Positions 1-9,256 are shown, counted from the first letter of the stretch. The stretch is 64,000 bases of DNA from CBDFKQ01 sp965248855 (GCA_965248855.1 CBDFKQ010000018.1:55113-119112), one strand, 5' to 3'. The notes: generated from the letters alone by a model not told the origin. A program made the numbers and translations.

Positions 1-1116
1 CAATGTAATTTAATGGTGGTTCGTATAAGAATTAACGAATCGGATACACTAAACTTTATTTTGGATACGGGAGTGGGTATGAACCTGATTACAGACCCAA
101 AAGTTGCAAAATCACTCAGCCTTCATTACATAAAGAAAATTGACATAATGGGTGCAGGAAGTGGCGAACCACTTGAAGCGCGGATTGCCATTGACAATAA
201 AATAAAATTAACCGGCTTGTATGCAACAGGGCAAAGTATTGTTGCTTTATCGCAGGATGTGCTTGCCTTGTCGGAATATATCGGAATGCCTATACACGGG
301 GTTTTTGGTTATGATGTTTTCAAAAGCTTTGTGGTTAAAATAAACTACACCACAAGGATTATTACCCTTTATGATCCTAAATATTTTAAATACAATAAAA
401 ATCAGGGTGAAAAAATTCCTTTAAAATTGGAAGGCGATAAACCCTATATAATGGCGCAATCCACAATGCCCGATAACAAACAAATTCCATTAAAATTAAT
501 ATTGGATACAGGTGCAGGGCATGGTTTGTCGTTAGAGAGATCAGGAAATCCAAATATTTTTTTACCCTTAAAAACATTATATGTTCACTTAGGCAGAGGA
601 TTAAACGGGCCGATAGACGGGCATATAGGCAGGATATCAAGTTTTAAATTGGGTACGTTTGAACTTAACAATGTGATTGCATCTTTCCCTGATACCAATA
701 CAAAAGCCAGCAGAATTCTGCATCAAACAGGCAGGCAGGGCAATTTGGGTTGCGAAATTTTAAAGAGGTTTCATGTAATTTTTAATTACGATAAAGGATA
801 TATTGTTTTAAAATCAAATAAAAAAACATTTAAACAATCTTTTGAAAGGGATATGTCGGGTTTGTCGATTCGGGCAAGCGGTGAAAATTTTAACAGATAC
901 CTTGTAGAAATAGTGGAAGCAGATTCGCCTGCCAATCAAGCAGGGATTGAAGCAGGTGATGAAATTATAGCCATTAATAATAAGATGAGCAGGAATGAAA
1001 ATTTGAATGATCTCTATAAATATTTACAAAAAGGTAAGGGCAAGAAAATAAAATTATTTATGAAACGAAATGATCAGTTTTATTATACTGAATTTGTTTT
1101 AAAACAAATGATTTAA
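1..1116 (+). CDS. Retropepsin-like aspartyl protease with C-terminal PDZ domain (5' end outside window)
   Basis: The reading frame is open to base 1, so the true start and any signal peptide lie upstream; the first ATG in the window (13) sits only 17 residues before the catalytic motif. Two aspartyl-protease half sites are visible: ILDTGVG about residue 18 from that ATG and LILDTGAG about residue 164, each with the DTG triad. The last 90 residues form a PDZ domain (SPANQAGIEAGDEIIAINN), which usually binds substrate C-termini. Proteins with two retropepsin-like lobes and a PDZ domain are common exported proteins in Bacteroidota. The substrate is unknown. Family assignment is secure; location is inferred from the family. 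Confidence 0.85.
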   Translation, partial: QCNLMVVRIRINESDTLNFILDTGVGMNLITDPKVAKSLSLHYIKKIDIMGAGSGEPLEARIAIDNKIKLTGLYATGQSIVALSQDVLALSEYIGMPIHGVFGYDVFKSFVVKINYTTRIITLYDPKYFKYNKNQGEKIPLKLEGDKPYIMAQSTMPDNKQIPLKLILDTGAGHGLSLERSGNPNIFLPLKTLYVHLGRGLNGPIDGHIGRISSFKLGTFELNNVIASFPDTNTKASRILHQTGRQGNLGCEILKRFHVIFNYDKGYIVLKSNKKTFKQSFERDMSGLSIRASGENFNRYLVEIVEADSPANQAGIEAGDEIIAINNKMSRNENLNDLYKYLQKGKGKKIKLFMKRNDQFYYTEFVLKQMI

Positions 1117-1326
1117 TCCATTATATACATCCCAAATTTAAATTAAACCGGATTACTATAAATAAGTTATAAGTTTACATTATTATCCGGAACGATTTTT
1201 TATTGAAACCTTATGCATTTTAATACGTTTCTTTTCTAATTTTATATTTTAAATGAAAGGTTACAATTATTATTAGGCAGCATTAAAACAAAAAAACTTA
1301 AACTTTAACAAAACCTACAAAAAACA

Positions 1327-1878
1327 ATGAAAAAAATAATTTACGGAATGTTAGCAATTGCTTTATTTAGTTTCTCAAATTCAGCAAATGCTCAAATGGA
1401 AATTAAAGGCGCTAATTTTATTAATTTGGGTTTAGGTGTGGGTGTTGCACCATCAAGTATAGGATTTAATGCTTCTTTTGAGCACGGATTTTTTAATGCT
1501 ATAAGTATTGGTGGTCTATTAGATATTCGTACAGGGCATGGCGATTATTATGGTTATGGCAACAACTACAATTATAACCAAAAGACGAGTAGTGTTGGTA
1601 TAGGCTTAAGAGGATCTTACCATTTTAATAAGTTAATGAGAATTAGACAAAAAAATGTAGATATATATGCCGGTGCTGCAACCGGTGTAAACATTAACCA
1701 TTATACTTACGATGATAAATATAACAATGGGTATGGACCTGCAAATTATAATTCTACCGACCTTTTAATAGGAGTTCATGCAGGAGCTAAATATTTTGTA
1801 AGTGATCGCTTTGGATTTTTTGGAGAACTTTCTTCTTATAATTCCATACTTAAAATTGGTATTGCATTAAAATTCTAG
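1327..1878 (+). CDS. Small outer-membrane beta-barrel protein
   Basis: It starts with a signal peptide of about 22 residues (MKKIIYGMLAIALFSFSNSANAQ) and ends in an aromatic beta-strand (KIGIALKF), as outer-membrane barrels do. Between them are alternating hydrophobic, Gly- and Tyr-rich strands. At 183 aa the size fits an eight-stranded barrel of the OmpW/OmpA-like kind. It stands alone, with a bidirectional terminator right behind it. The function is not predictable; the distant barrel at 4238 has similar style. Exported location is well supported, the barrel fold is inferred from pattern. Confidence 0.75.
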   Translation: MKKIIYGMLAIALFSFSNSANAQMEIKGANFINLGLGVGVAPSSIGFNASFEHGFFNAISIGGLLDIRTGHGDYYGYGNNYNYNQKTSSVGIGLRGSYHFNKLMRIRQKNVDIYAGAATGVNINHYTYDDKYNNGYGPANYNSTDLLIGVHAGAKYFVSDRFGFFGELSSYNSILKIGIALKF

Positions 1879-1891
1879 TTTTATAAATTAT

Positions 1892-1926
1892 AAATAAAAG
1901 CCCATAATATTTATGGGCTTTTATTT
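1892..1926. terminator. Bidirectional intrinsic terminator
   Basis: A 16-bp perfect inverted repeat (AAATAAAAGCCCATAA and its complement) with a 3-nt loop lies between two convergent genes. T-rich arms lie on both sides, so it can stop transcription of the barrel gene on the plus strand and fadD on the minus strand. The last bases overlap the fadD stop codon. Confidence 0.85.
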
Positions 1927-3622
1927 ATAATTTAATTTTACTCATCTCCTCTTCTCTTAAAACCCTTCTCAAAATTTTTCCCACATTTGATTTTGGTAAT
2001 TCTGTTCGAAATTCAATAAATCGGGGTCTTTTATAATTAGTTAAGTTTTCTTCGCAATATGCTTTTATTTCTGCTTCTGTTAAACTCATATCTTTTTTAA
2101 CCACAAAAGCTTTTACTATTTCTGTTGATTTTTCGTCGGGCAAACCTATTACTGCTACTTCCAATACTTTTGAATACGATGCTATAACATCTTCCACTTC
2201 ATTAGGATATACATTAAAGCCGGAAACTAAAATCATATCTTTTTTTCTGTCTACAATTTTAAAATAACCATCCTCATCCATTATCCCTATGTCGCCTGTT
2301 TTAAACCAACCATCTTGAATGGCAAGTGCTGTTTCTTCAGGCTTGTTCCAATAACCTAACATTAATTGAGGTCCTTTTCCCCATATTTCTCCTCTTTCTC
2401 CAATTTTTCCTTCTGTTCCGTCATCTTTAACAATTTTCATTAAAGTATTGGGGAAAGGAATGCCTATAGAACCTATTTTATTTAAGCCGCCACAAGGATT
2501 TGAGCTCAATACCGGAGAGGTTTCTGACAAACCATATCCTTCCGCAATTTGAACTCCTGTTTTTTCTTTCCATTTCTCCGCCACTTTTGTTTGCAAAGCC
2601 ATTCCGCCGGCCGAAGCAATTTTTAAATGGCTCCAATCAATTTTAAGGAAATCAGGATGGTTGAGCATGCCATTGTAAAGTGTATTTACTCCGGTAATCA
2701 TATCCAACTTATATTTGGTTAATTCTTTCAGAAAACCTTTCATATCCCGCGGGTTCGGAATTAATAAGTTTGACCCTCCGGAACTAAGAGCTGTAATAGC
2801 ATTGACAGTTAAAGAATAAATATGATATAATGGCAAAGCAGTTACTATTAATGCGCCTTCAGCACCATTTAAGCCGGTGCTCATCCACACTTTAACCATT
2901 TCGGAGTGTGCAATAATGTTGCGATGGGTTAACATGGCTCCTTTTGCAACGCCTGTTGTACCTCCCGTGTATTGAATAAATGCAACATCAGAGTTTACTA
3001 TTACAACAGGTTTAAGTTCTAAACTTTTTCCGATTGATAATGCCCGATTAAATTTTATTGCGTTTGGTAAACTATAATCCGGAACAAGCTTTTTTATTTT
3101 TTTTACTATATAATTTATGATTTGTTTTTTAGGAAAACCGTGCAGGTCTCCCATCTCGGTTATTATAACATGTTTAATTTCTGTTTTATCAATTACTTTT
3201 TCTAAATGAAAAGCAAAATTGGCTAATATTACTATTGCTTTAATACCTGAATCTTTAAACTGATGCTCCATTTCTCTTGGAGTGTACAGCGGATTGGTAT
3301 TTACAACTATAAGTCCTGCGCGGAAAGCACCTAAGATTGCAACGGGATATTGTAAAACATTTGGCATTTGAAGTGCAATCCTGTCGCCTTTTTGCAAACC
3401 CAAATTTTGTAAATATGCAGCAAAATCACGACTCAGTTTATCTAAACCTTCAAAAGTTATTTGCTTGCCCATGCATATAAAAGCATTTCGATTTTTATAT
3501 TTTTGAAAACTTTCTTCAAATAAAGCATTTAATGACGGGTAAGCATCAGGATTAATATCGGCAGGTACGTTTGGCATATAATGCTTAAGCCAAGGGAGAC
3601 TTGTATTTTCTATAACTTCCAT
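1925..3622 (-). CDS. fadD: Long-chain-fatty-acid--CoA ligase
   Basis: This AMP-forming acyl-CoA synthetase activates fatty acids with ATP and CoA, feeding beta-oxidation or lipid synthesis at the inner face of the membrane. The adenylation motifs are all present: P-loop YTGGTTGVAKGAMLTHRN at 218-235, YGLSETSP at 363-370, DGWFKTGD at 437-444, and the C-terminal catalytic lysine in NVGKILRR (Lys549). Its 565-residue length is normal for FadD. It is transcribed alone and converges on the barrel gene through a shared terminator. The specific chain length cannot be read from sequence; the family call is secure. Confidence 0.93.
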   Translation of the reverse strand: MEVIENTSLPWLKHYMPNVPADINPDAYPSLNALFEESFQKYKNRNAFICMGKQITFEGLDKLSRDFAAYLQNLGLQKGDRIALQMPNVLQYPVAILGAFRAGLIVVNTNPLYTPREMEHQFKDSGIKAIVILANFAFHLEKVIDKTEIKHVIITEMGDLHGFPKKQIINYIVKKIKKLVPDYSLPNAIKFNRALSIGKSLELKPVVIVNSDVAFIQYTGGTTGVAKGAMLTHRNIIAHSEMVKVWMSTGLNGAEGALIVTALPLYHIYSLTVNAITALSSGGSNLLIPNPRDMKGFLKELTKYKLDMITGVNTLYNGMLNHPDFLKIDWSHLKIASAGGMALQTKVAEKWKEKTGVQIAEGYGLSETSPVLSSNPCGGLNKIGSIGIPFPNTLMKIVKDDGTEGKIGERGEIWGKGPQLMLGYWNKPEETALAIQDGWFKTGDIGIMDEDGYFKIVDRKKDMILVSGFNVYPNEVEDVIASYSKVLEVAVIGLPDEKSTEIVKAFVVKKDMSLTEAEIKAYCEENLTNYKRPRFIEFRTELPKSNVGKILRRVLREEEMSKIKL

Positions 3623-3710
3623 TTCTTTTATATCACTTTATATGTTCGTAAATATAAATAGAATATTGAAAAGAAAATATTGAGATATAGGAAGGAAAAA
3701 AATTAAAATT

Positions 3711-3742
3711 TTATGAATATATCAATATTGATTTACTCATAA
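3711..3742. repeat. 32-nt dispersed palindrome, copy 1
   Basis: Member of the 32-nt AT-rich palindrome family (core CAATATTG between TTATGA and TCATAA ends). This copy overlaps the last codons and the stop codon of the VOC gene at 3733. The arms carry several mismatches. Further copies are at 8764, 9960, 31828 and 54500. Confidence 0.65.
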
Positions 3743-4107
3743 AATATAGAAAATAATTCAATCCAATATCCATCAGGGTCTTCAATAAAAATTTGCAGGG
3801 CACCATCAGATCTTTTTTTTGCCGGGCGAAAATTAGCTTTTTCTTCATTCAAATGTTTTTCCCATTCTTTTAAATTCTCAACTTCAAAAGCAAAATGGTT
3901 ACTCCTGCTTCCGGAAATAACATCTTGGTTAAGATTACCAATTAAATGTAATTCCTGATTGATCCCTACCGAAAACCATGCACCGGGAAAATCAAAAGCA
4001 GGTCGTTCTTTTTCATTTAAAAGTAAAATATTTTTATAAAATGACTTACTTAATTCAATATCATTTACATGGATAGCAATGTGGTTGATATGTAGTATCT
4101 GTTTCAT
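3733..4107 (-). CDS. VOC (glyoxalase/bleomycin resistance/dioxygenase) family protein
   Basis: At 124 aa it is one full vicinal-oxygen-chelate domain. It begins with the usual strand INHIAIHVNDIELSKSFYK and ends with FIEDPDGYWIELF, the typical metal-site region (His near the start, Glu in the last strand). Glyoxalase I, fosfomycin-resistance and dioxygenase enzymes share this fold; the substrate here is not predictable. It is monocistronic. The last residues (FYE) and the stop are supplied by a dispersed 32-nt palindrome, suggesting either insertion of the repeat at the gene end or its recruitment as 3' signal. Confidence 0.88.
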   Translation of the reverse strand: MKQILHINHIAIHVNDIELSKSFYKNILLLNEKERPAFDFPGAWFSVGINQELHLIGNLNQDVISGSRSNHFAFEVENLKEWEKHLNEEKANFRPAKKRSDGALQIFIEDPDGYWIELFSIFYE

Positions 4108-4169
4108 TGACTTATAATTTAAAGAGGTAACTGGAATTCAAAACATTTTTTTTTAAAACCCATTTTATC

Positions 4170-4201
4170 TTGTATTTTAAAAAATGAAGCCATTATCTTT
4201 G
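4170..4201 (+). promoter_or_regulatory. Bacteroidota-type promoter (TTG - 21 nt - TATCTTTG)
   Basis: TTG at 4170-4172 and TATCTTTG at 4194-4201 match the Bacteroidota sigma-factor consensus (TTG, 17-23 nt, TAnnTTTG). The upstream in-frame ATG at 4184 lies inside the promoter, so translation should begin at 4238. Confidence 0.75.
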
Positions 4202-4237
4202 CAAATTCAAACTTTTCCTCAAATAAATAAACACCCA

Positions 4238-4933
4238 ATGAAAAAAACATTATTAACAATCACAACAATTTTTATTATTTCTTTTGCTATTCAAGCACAA
4301 ACAGAAAAAGGAAAAATTTTTTTAAGCGGCGTTTTAGGGTATTCCTCTAAAGCTTCAAATTATGATTATTATTACTCAGGTTATAATGGTTATGTTAATG
4401 GTAAAAGTGAGAAAAAAGAAACTGAATTTTCAATTATTCCTAAATTCGGTTACTTTTTAGGCAATAATTTTGTTTTGGGTTTAGGTGTAGGCTACAATAT
4501 TCAAACAAGTTATTACAAGGGAGATAATAATATATTTTATAGTAATTATAATACAACAACTAATTCTCTGGTTATAAATCCTTTCGGAAGATATTATATA
4601 GGAGTAAATGAAAAATTTAAATTTTTTGGCGAAGTGGGAGCTGCTTTTAACTTTGGTACTATAAATTATAACAATGGTTCAAATCTTCCTTATAATTCAA
4701 CTTCAAGACAGGTTAATGCTTATTTGAATCCTGGTTTTGCTTATTTCCCTACCACCAAATTTTCTATAGAACTTAGCGTTACCGGGATAAGTTATACAGA
4801 TGTATATGCCCCATCCTATAAAAATAACATACCCCTTGATTATAATAATAGTAGTTCATGGAACATTTTTGGTTCAAGTTCAAGCGGCAATAATTTGCTA
4901 AATCCTAAACTAGGGATCAGCTTTTATTTTTAA
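4238..4933 (+). CDS. Outer-membrane beta-barrel protein
   Basis: The chosen start gives a clean signal peptide (MKKTLLTITTIFIISFAIQAQ). An upstream in-frame ATG at 4184 would add 18 polar residues and lies within the promoter, so it was rejected. The mature part is rich in Tyr, Asn, Gly and Ser, with alternating strands such as FGYFLGNNFVLGLGVGYNI, and ends in the barrel-type C-terminus LGISFYF. About 231 aa, so an eight- to ten-stranded barrel is likely. The gene is transcribed alone and ends in a shared terminator. The function is unknown. Confidence 0.78.
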   Translation: MKKTLLTITTIFIISFAIQAQTEKGKIFLSGVLGYSSKASNYDYYYSGYNGYVNGKSEKKETEFSIIPKFGYFLGNNFVLGLGVGYNIQTSYYKGDNNIFYSNYNTTTNSLVINPFGRYYIGVNEKFKFFGEVGAAFNFGTINYNNGSNLPYNSTSRQVNAYLNPGFAYFPTTKFSIELSVTGISYTDVYAPSYKNNIPLDYNNSSSWNIFGSSSSGNNLLNPKLGISFYF

Positions 4934-4950
4934 AAAAAATAGATTTAATA

Positions 4951-4990
4951 AAAAAACCGATGGAATATTAGACTGCCCATCGGTTTTTTT
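4951..4990. terminator. Bidirectional intrinsic terminator
   Basis: The arms AAAAAACCGATGG and CCATCGGTTTTTT enclose a 13-nt loop between convergent genes. T-tracts occur on both strands, so it can serve the barrel gene at 4238 and recX on the other strand. Confidence 0.85.
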
Positions 4991-5468
4991 ATTGTATTTC
5001 TTTTAAAATTTGCCAAACTAATTCGCCTTCATAACCTTTCCCAATTGCGTAGCGGGCAAGTTTTTGATTTAATTCGTAATCAGTTTTAGCAATTATCCCC
5101 TCTTTCTTTTTCTCAAGTAAATTTAATAATGTAGTGTAATAATCTTTATCGGTAATTTCTTTCATACCCTGTTTAATACAATAATCTGATAAACCTCTTG
5201 CTCTCAATTCTGCTTCAACTTTTATCCTTCCCCATTTTTTAATTCTGAATTTACCTCCTGCCAATGTTTTTGCAAATCGCTCTTCGTTTATAAAATCTTT
5301 TTCAATTAAATGCGCAATAATTTCTTCCGCTTCTTCGCCTGTTTGCCCATACTCAAAAATAAGTTTTTCTTTTACTTCATTTTGCGTCCTCTCCTGATAA
5401 ACACAAAAATTTGCAGCTTTTTGTAAGGCTTCTTTTCTACTTAAATATTGTTTTTTCTTTTGTATCAT
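4989..5468 (-). CDS. recX: Regulatory protein RecX
   Basis: RecX binds RecA filaments and modulates recombination and SOS induction in the cytoplasm. The sequence shows the three-helix RecX repeats: ALQKAANFCVYQERTQNEVKEKL, then EEAEEIIAHLIEKDFINEERFAK with the family signature DFINEERFA, followed by GRIKVEAELRARGL. I chose the ATG at 5468 (MIQKKKQYLSRKEAL). The longer frame from 5513 begins with a hydrophobic stretch foreign to the family and would overlap the methylase gene. With this start the gene lies 20 nt behind the TrmH-type gene, probably in one transcript. No recA is in the window. Confidence 0.88.
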   Translation of the reverse strand: MIQKKKQYLSRKEALQKAANFCVYQERTQNEVKEKLIFEYGQTGEEAEEIIAHLIEKDFINEERFAKTLAGGKFRIKKWGRIKVEAELRARGLSDYCIKQGMKEITDKDYYTTLLNLLEKKKEGIIAKTDYELNQKLARYAIGKGYEGELVWQILKEIQ

Positions 5469-5488
5469 CAATAAAACGATATCAGTAT

Positions 5489-6013
5489 TTATAACGACCG
5501 AAAATATTCCCAAACGACAATTCCTAAGCTCACCGAAATATTAATTGAATGTTTAGTACCGAATTGAGGTATTTCTATTACATCATCCGAAAGTTCAACT
5601 GCCTTTTCGTTTACACCATTCACTTCGTTTCCAAAAATAAAAACATATTTTTCATTAACATTAAATTTAAAATTTTGAAGCATTACAGAATTATCTGCCT
5701 GTTCTATGGAAATAATTTTATAACCTTCTTTTTTTAAATGATGCACAGCATTAATAATATCCTTTTCATATACCCAATCAACACTTTCAGTAGCACCCAA
5801 GGCAGTTTTATGAATTTCCCTGTCGGGAGGTGTACCTGTTATTCCACATAAAAATAATTTTTCTGCTAAAAAAGCATCGCAAGTCCTGAAAGCTGAACCG
5901 ACATTATGCAAACTGCGAACATCATCCAATAAAACAATAAAATGATTCTTTTTTGTAGCTTTGAATGCCTCAACCGTCAACCGGCCTAGGGCTTCATTGG
6001 AAATTTTTGTCAT
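5489..6013 (-). CDS. TrmH/SpoU family RNA 2'-O-methyltransferase
   Basis: This SAM-dependent enzyme methylates ribose 2'-OH in tRNA or rRNA. All three SpoU motifs are visible: HNVGSAFRTCDAF (motif 1, about residues 36-48), FIFGNEVNGVNEKAVEL (motif 2) and IPQFGTKHSINISVSLGIVVWEYF (motif 3, the trefoil-knot SAM site). At 174 aa it is the short knot-only form, without an N-terminal substrate-binding domain. It is followed by recX and lies divergent from mutS. The target base cannot be inferred. Confidence 0.9.
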   Translation of the reverse strand: MTKISNEALGRLTVEAFKATKKNHFIVLLDDVRSLHNVGSAFRTCDAFLAEKLFLCGITGTPPDREIHKTALGATESVDWVYEKDIINAVHHLKKEGYKIISIEQADNSVMLQNFKFNVNEKYVFIFGNEVNGVNEKAVELSDDVIEIPQFGTKHSINISVSLGIVVWEYFRSL

Positions 6014-6104
6014 TAAGTAAATGGAAATTTTTAATTTTCTGCAATTTATTTACTAATTCCGGCTTCTATTCAAAAACGAATTCAAAATATTTATTTAAAT
6101 TTTA

Positions 6105-8741
6105 GTGAAACAGAAAAAAATAATAGAAACTGATATTGAAAAACCAACAACGGAAACGCCGTTGATGAAACAATACAATGTTTTTAAAGCTAAATACCCG
6201 GGTGCGCTTTTACTTTTCAGGGTTGGAGATTTTTATGAAACCTTTGGAGAAGATGCAATAAAGGCAAGTAAAATTTTAGATATTGTACTTACTAAAAGGC
6301 ATAACGGTGCCGGTACTAAAACAGAACTTGCCGGTTTCCCGCATCATGCATTAGAAACATATTTATCAAAATTAGTAAGAGCCGGTGAACGGGTGGCGAT
6401 TTGTGATCAATTGGAAGATCCTAAATTCTCTAAAGGAATTGTAAAGCGAGGGGTAACGGAGGTTGTAACTCCCGGTGTTTCATTTAGAGACAACACGCTG
6501 GAAGTTAAAAAGAATAATTATTTAGCGGCGGTTCATATCACTATCGAAAAATGTGGAATTGCCTTTTTAGATGTGAGTACGGGTGAATTTTTTACTTCAC
6601 AAGGTGATTTAAATTATATTGATAAGCTGGTTCAAAGTTTTAACCCGGCTGAAATTTTATTTTGTAAAAAAGAAAAAGAAACATTTCAAAATCAGTTTGG
6701 CGATAAGCATGCCACTTTTAGTTTGGATGAATGGGTATTTCAATATGAATTCGCTCACGAAAAACTCAAAAATCATTTTCAAACTGCCAACTTAAAAGGG
6801 TTTGGTATAGACTTATTAACATTCGGAATTACGGCTGCAGGAGCTATACTTCAATATCTTGAAAATAACGAACATAAATTCCTTCGTCATATATCTAACA
6901 TCTCCCGCTTAGAGGCTGATAATTATGTATGGTTAGATAAATTTACTATTCGCAATCTCGAACTTGTATTTGCACAACAAGAAGGCGGTGTGCCGCTTAT
7001 CCAAATATTAGATCAAACAGTTACTCCGATGGGAGCGAGGTTGATGAAAAAATGGATTGTGCTGCCTTTGAAAGAAAAATTATTAATTGACAGGAGATTA
7101 GAAATTGTATCGTTTTTTGTTAAAAAAGCGGATGTGATGGATGAATTGCTAGATCACTTGGAGCAAATCGGCGATTTAGAAAGATTAATTTCAAAAGTGG
7201 CTGCTCTGCGCATTAATCCGCGTGAAATGCAAAATTTAAAAAGGTCGCTTGATCATATCTCACCAATTAAAGAAATTATTTCAAAGGCAGCCAATAATCA
7301 ACATTTATTAAGGATAATTGAACAATTGAATGACTGTAAATTATTAATTGAAAAAATAAGTGTTGAATTGCAGGAAGATCCTTCGGTTTTAATCAGTCAG
7401 GGAGGCATAATTAATATTGGGGTTAATGACGAACTTGATGAATTAAAACAAATTGGTGAGACAGGGAAAGATTTTCTATTAAAACTTCAACAGGATGAAA
7501 TTCAAAATACAGGTATCACATCGCTCAAAGTAGCTTTTAACAGGATACATGGTTATTATTTAGAAGTGCCAAATACACATAAAAGTAAAGTACCAACCAA
7601 TTGGATCCGTAAACAAACTTTGGTTGGGGCTGAAAGATATATCACTGAAGAGTTAAAAGTTTATGAAGAGAAAATTTTAAATGCTGAAGAGAAAATTTTT
7701 GCCATTGAGCAAAGGTTATTTAATGATTTGGTTCTCACTACATCTGAATATGTTGCTCCTATCCAACAAAATGCACAAATACTCGGCCAGCTTGATTGTT
7801 TGCTTTCGTTTGCAAAAACGGCGATAAAAAACAAATATGTACAGCCAACAATTGATGATTCACATGTGATTGACTTGAAAGACGGTCGCCATCCTGTAAT
7901 TGAAAGATTAATGTCAGTTGGTGAAGAATATATACCTAATGATATTTTTCTTGATAATGAGGAACAACAAATCATGATTATAACCGGCCCGAACATGGCC
8001 GGTAAATCTGCTTTGTTGCGACAAACAGCGTTAATTGTTTTGATGGCACAAATGGGAAGTTTCGTTCCTGCAAAATCGGCAAAAATCGGGATCATTGATA
8101 AAGTTTTTACAAGAGTGGGGGCTTCTGATAATTTATCGAGAGGTGAAAGTACTTTTATGGTTGAAATGACCGAGACAGCAAGTATTTTAAATAACTTAAG
8201 TGATAGAAGTTTGGTATTGATGGATGAAATAGGAAGAGGTACAAGTACTTATGATGGAATTTCAATTGCCTGGGCGATTGTAGAATTCCTACATAATCAT
8301 CCAAAAAGCAAAGCAAAAACATTATTTGCCACTCATTATCACGAATTAAATCAGTTGGAAGAAATGCTGCCTCGCATAAGAAATTACAATGTAGCAGTTA
8401 AAGAACTCGGTAATAAAGTAATCTTTTTGCGGAAATTAAAAAAAGGAGGCAGCGAACATAGCTTTGGTATACATGTAGCTCAAATGGCCGGAATGCCACA
8501 AAATATAGTGCTGCGGGCTAACAATATTATGCATCACCTCGAAAAAGATAAAATAAATAAAAACAGTAAGCAAAAATTTCAACAAATACCACAATCAGGT
8601 TATCAATTACAAGTTTTCGAAGCCGCAGACCCATCTATGGAGATTGTAAAAGATTTAATTTCAAAAGTGGATATCAATTCAATATCTCCAATTGAAGCTT
8701 TACTAAAATTAAATGAAGTGGTGATTGCTTTGAAGAAATAA
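6105..8741 (+). CDS. mutS: DNA mismatch repair ATPase MutS
   Basis: MutS recognises mismatches and starts repair. The mismatch-binding Phe-X-Glu motif is present (GDFYETF, residues 41-47), as are Walker A GPNMAGKS (628-635) and Walker B LMDEIGRGTSTYDG (Asp707, Glu708). The length of 878 aa is standard for MutS1. Translation starts at a GTG two codons after an in-frame stop; the next ATG (MKQYNVF) would cut into domain I. The gene is divergent from the TrmH/recX pair and stands alone. A 32-nt palindrome lies 22 nt behind the stop and may act in termination. Confidence 0.97.
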   Translation: MKQKKIIETDIEKPTTETPLMKQYNVFKAKYPGALLLFRVGDFYETFGEDAIKASKILDIVLTKRHNGAGTKTELAGFPHHALETYLSKLVRAGERVAICDQLEDPKFSKGIVKRGVTEVVTPGVSFRDNTLEVKKNNYLAAVHITIEKCGIAFLDVSTGEFFTSQGDLNYIDKLVQSFNPAEILFCKKEKETFQNQFGDKHATFSLDEWVFQYEFAHEKLKNHFQTANLKGFGIDLLTFGITAAGAILQYLENNEHKFLRHISNISRLEADNYVWLDKFTIRNLELVFAQQEGGVPLIQILDQTVTPMGARLMKKWIVLPLKEKLLIDRRLEIVSFFVKKADVMDELLDHLEQIGDLERLISKVAALRINPREMQNLKRSLDHISPIKEIISKAANNQHLLRIIEQLNDCKLLIEKISVELQEDPSVLISQGGIINIGVNDELDELKQIGETGKDFLLKLQQDEIQNTGITSLKVAFNRIHGYYLEVPNTHKSKVPTNWIRKQTLVGAERYITEELKVYEEKILNAEEKIFAIEQRLFNDLVLTTSEYVAPIQQNAQILGQLDCLLSFAKTAIKNKYVQPTIDDSHVIDLKDGRHPVIERLMSVGEEYIPNDIFLDNEEQQIMIITGPNMAGKSALLRQTALIVLMAQMGSFVPAKSAKIGIIDKVFTRVGASDNLSRGESTFMVEMTETASILNNLSDRSLVLMDEIGRGTSTYDGISIAWAIVEFLHNHPKSKAKTLFATHYHELNQLEEMLPRIRNYNVAVKELGNKVIFLRKLKKGGSEHSFGIHVAQMAGMPQNIVLRANNIMHHLEKDKINKNSKQKFQQIPQSGYQLQVFEAADPSMEIVKDLISKVDINSISPIEALLKLNEVVIALKK

Positions 8742-8763
8742 ATAAAAATTATTTTTTCTAAAA

Positions 8764-8795
8764 TTATGAATTTATCAATATTAATAAATTCATAA
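8764..8795. repeat. 32-nt dispersed palindrome, copy 2 (perfect arms)
   Basis: TTATGAATTTAT and its exact complement ATAAATTCATAA flank an 8-nt centre, giving a perfect 12-bp inverted repeat just downstream of mutS. Compared with copy 4 (31828) an A-T pair in the stem is replaced by G-C with pairing kept. Confidence 0.8.
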
Positions 8796-8851
8796 ATTAG
8801 TTTTTTGATTCAGCTTTTAATAAAGCCAAAATAACAGGCAAGTTTTAAATT

Positions 8852-8905
8852 TCAAATCCGGAGATTTGATAACGCCAAGACGTAGTCGGAGACTGCGCCG
8901 AGCGG
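8852..8905. repeat. 54-nt two-palindrome element, copy 1
   Basis: Aligns without gaps to 32309-32362 and 35853-35906. It holds a palindrome (TCAAATCC..AGATTTGA) and a second stem GTAGTC-GGA-GACTGC. On the minus strand the element is open and ends in TGA. Confidence 0.85.
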
Positions 8906-9019
8906 TGGGAAACTTAATTTTTGCCCTTTCAAAAATGACTGAGGATCGATATCGGCAAATAATTTTGAGAAGCTTATAAATATCAATAAAAAAGAAAAGT
9001 GGTAAAAGTTTTTTTTCAT
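8852..9019 (-). pseudogene. Signal-peptide gene remnant read into the 54-nt repeat
   Basis: On the minus strand an ATG at 9019 opens a 55-residue frame. It begins with a convincing signal peptide (MKKNFYHFSFLLIFISFSKLFA) followed by DIDPQSFLKGQKLSFP. It then runs into the 54-nt repeat, which encodes PLGAVSDYVLALSNLRI and the stop. The signal peptide suggests the 5' end of a secreted-protein gene whose remainder was lost or displaced by the repeat. A genuine tiny exported protein is possible but less likely. The remaining ~240 nt up to 9256 hold nothing recognisable. Confidence 0.45.
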
Positions 9020-9256
9020 GTTGTAATTTTTATAAAAAAACGTAAATTATTTTCAAATATCTTATAGTGAGATGATATTAAAGTAATCCGATATTAATAA
9101 TTAAATTTTATTATTAGTAACCGGGTTTAAATTATGTATTATTATTAACCCTTTCATAAAATCTTAATTATAAGACGGCAAATATTAAAAACGTGATAAA
9201 AAATAAAATTATGGATTGACAAAAAATACAGGCATCCGTCTTAAATGAATTCACCG

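Noticed and set aside
4184..4237. Upstream ATG for the barrel gene
   Set aside because: It lies inside the TTG...TATCTTTG promoter and removes the signal peptide from the N-terminus.
7661..8095. Long minus-strand frame inside mutS
   Set aside because: Shadow of the highly conserved mutS coding frame; no family features.
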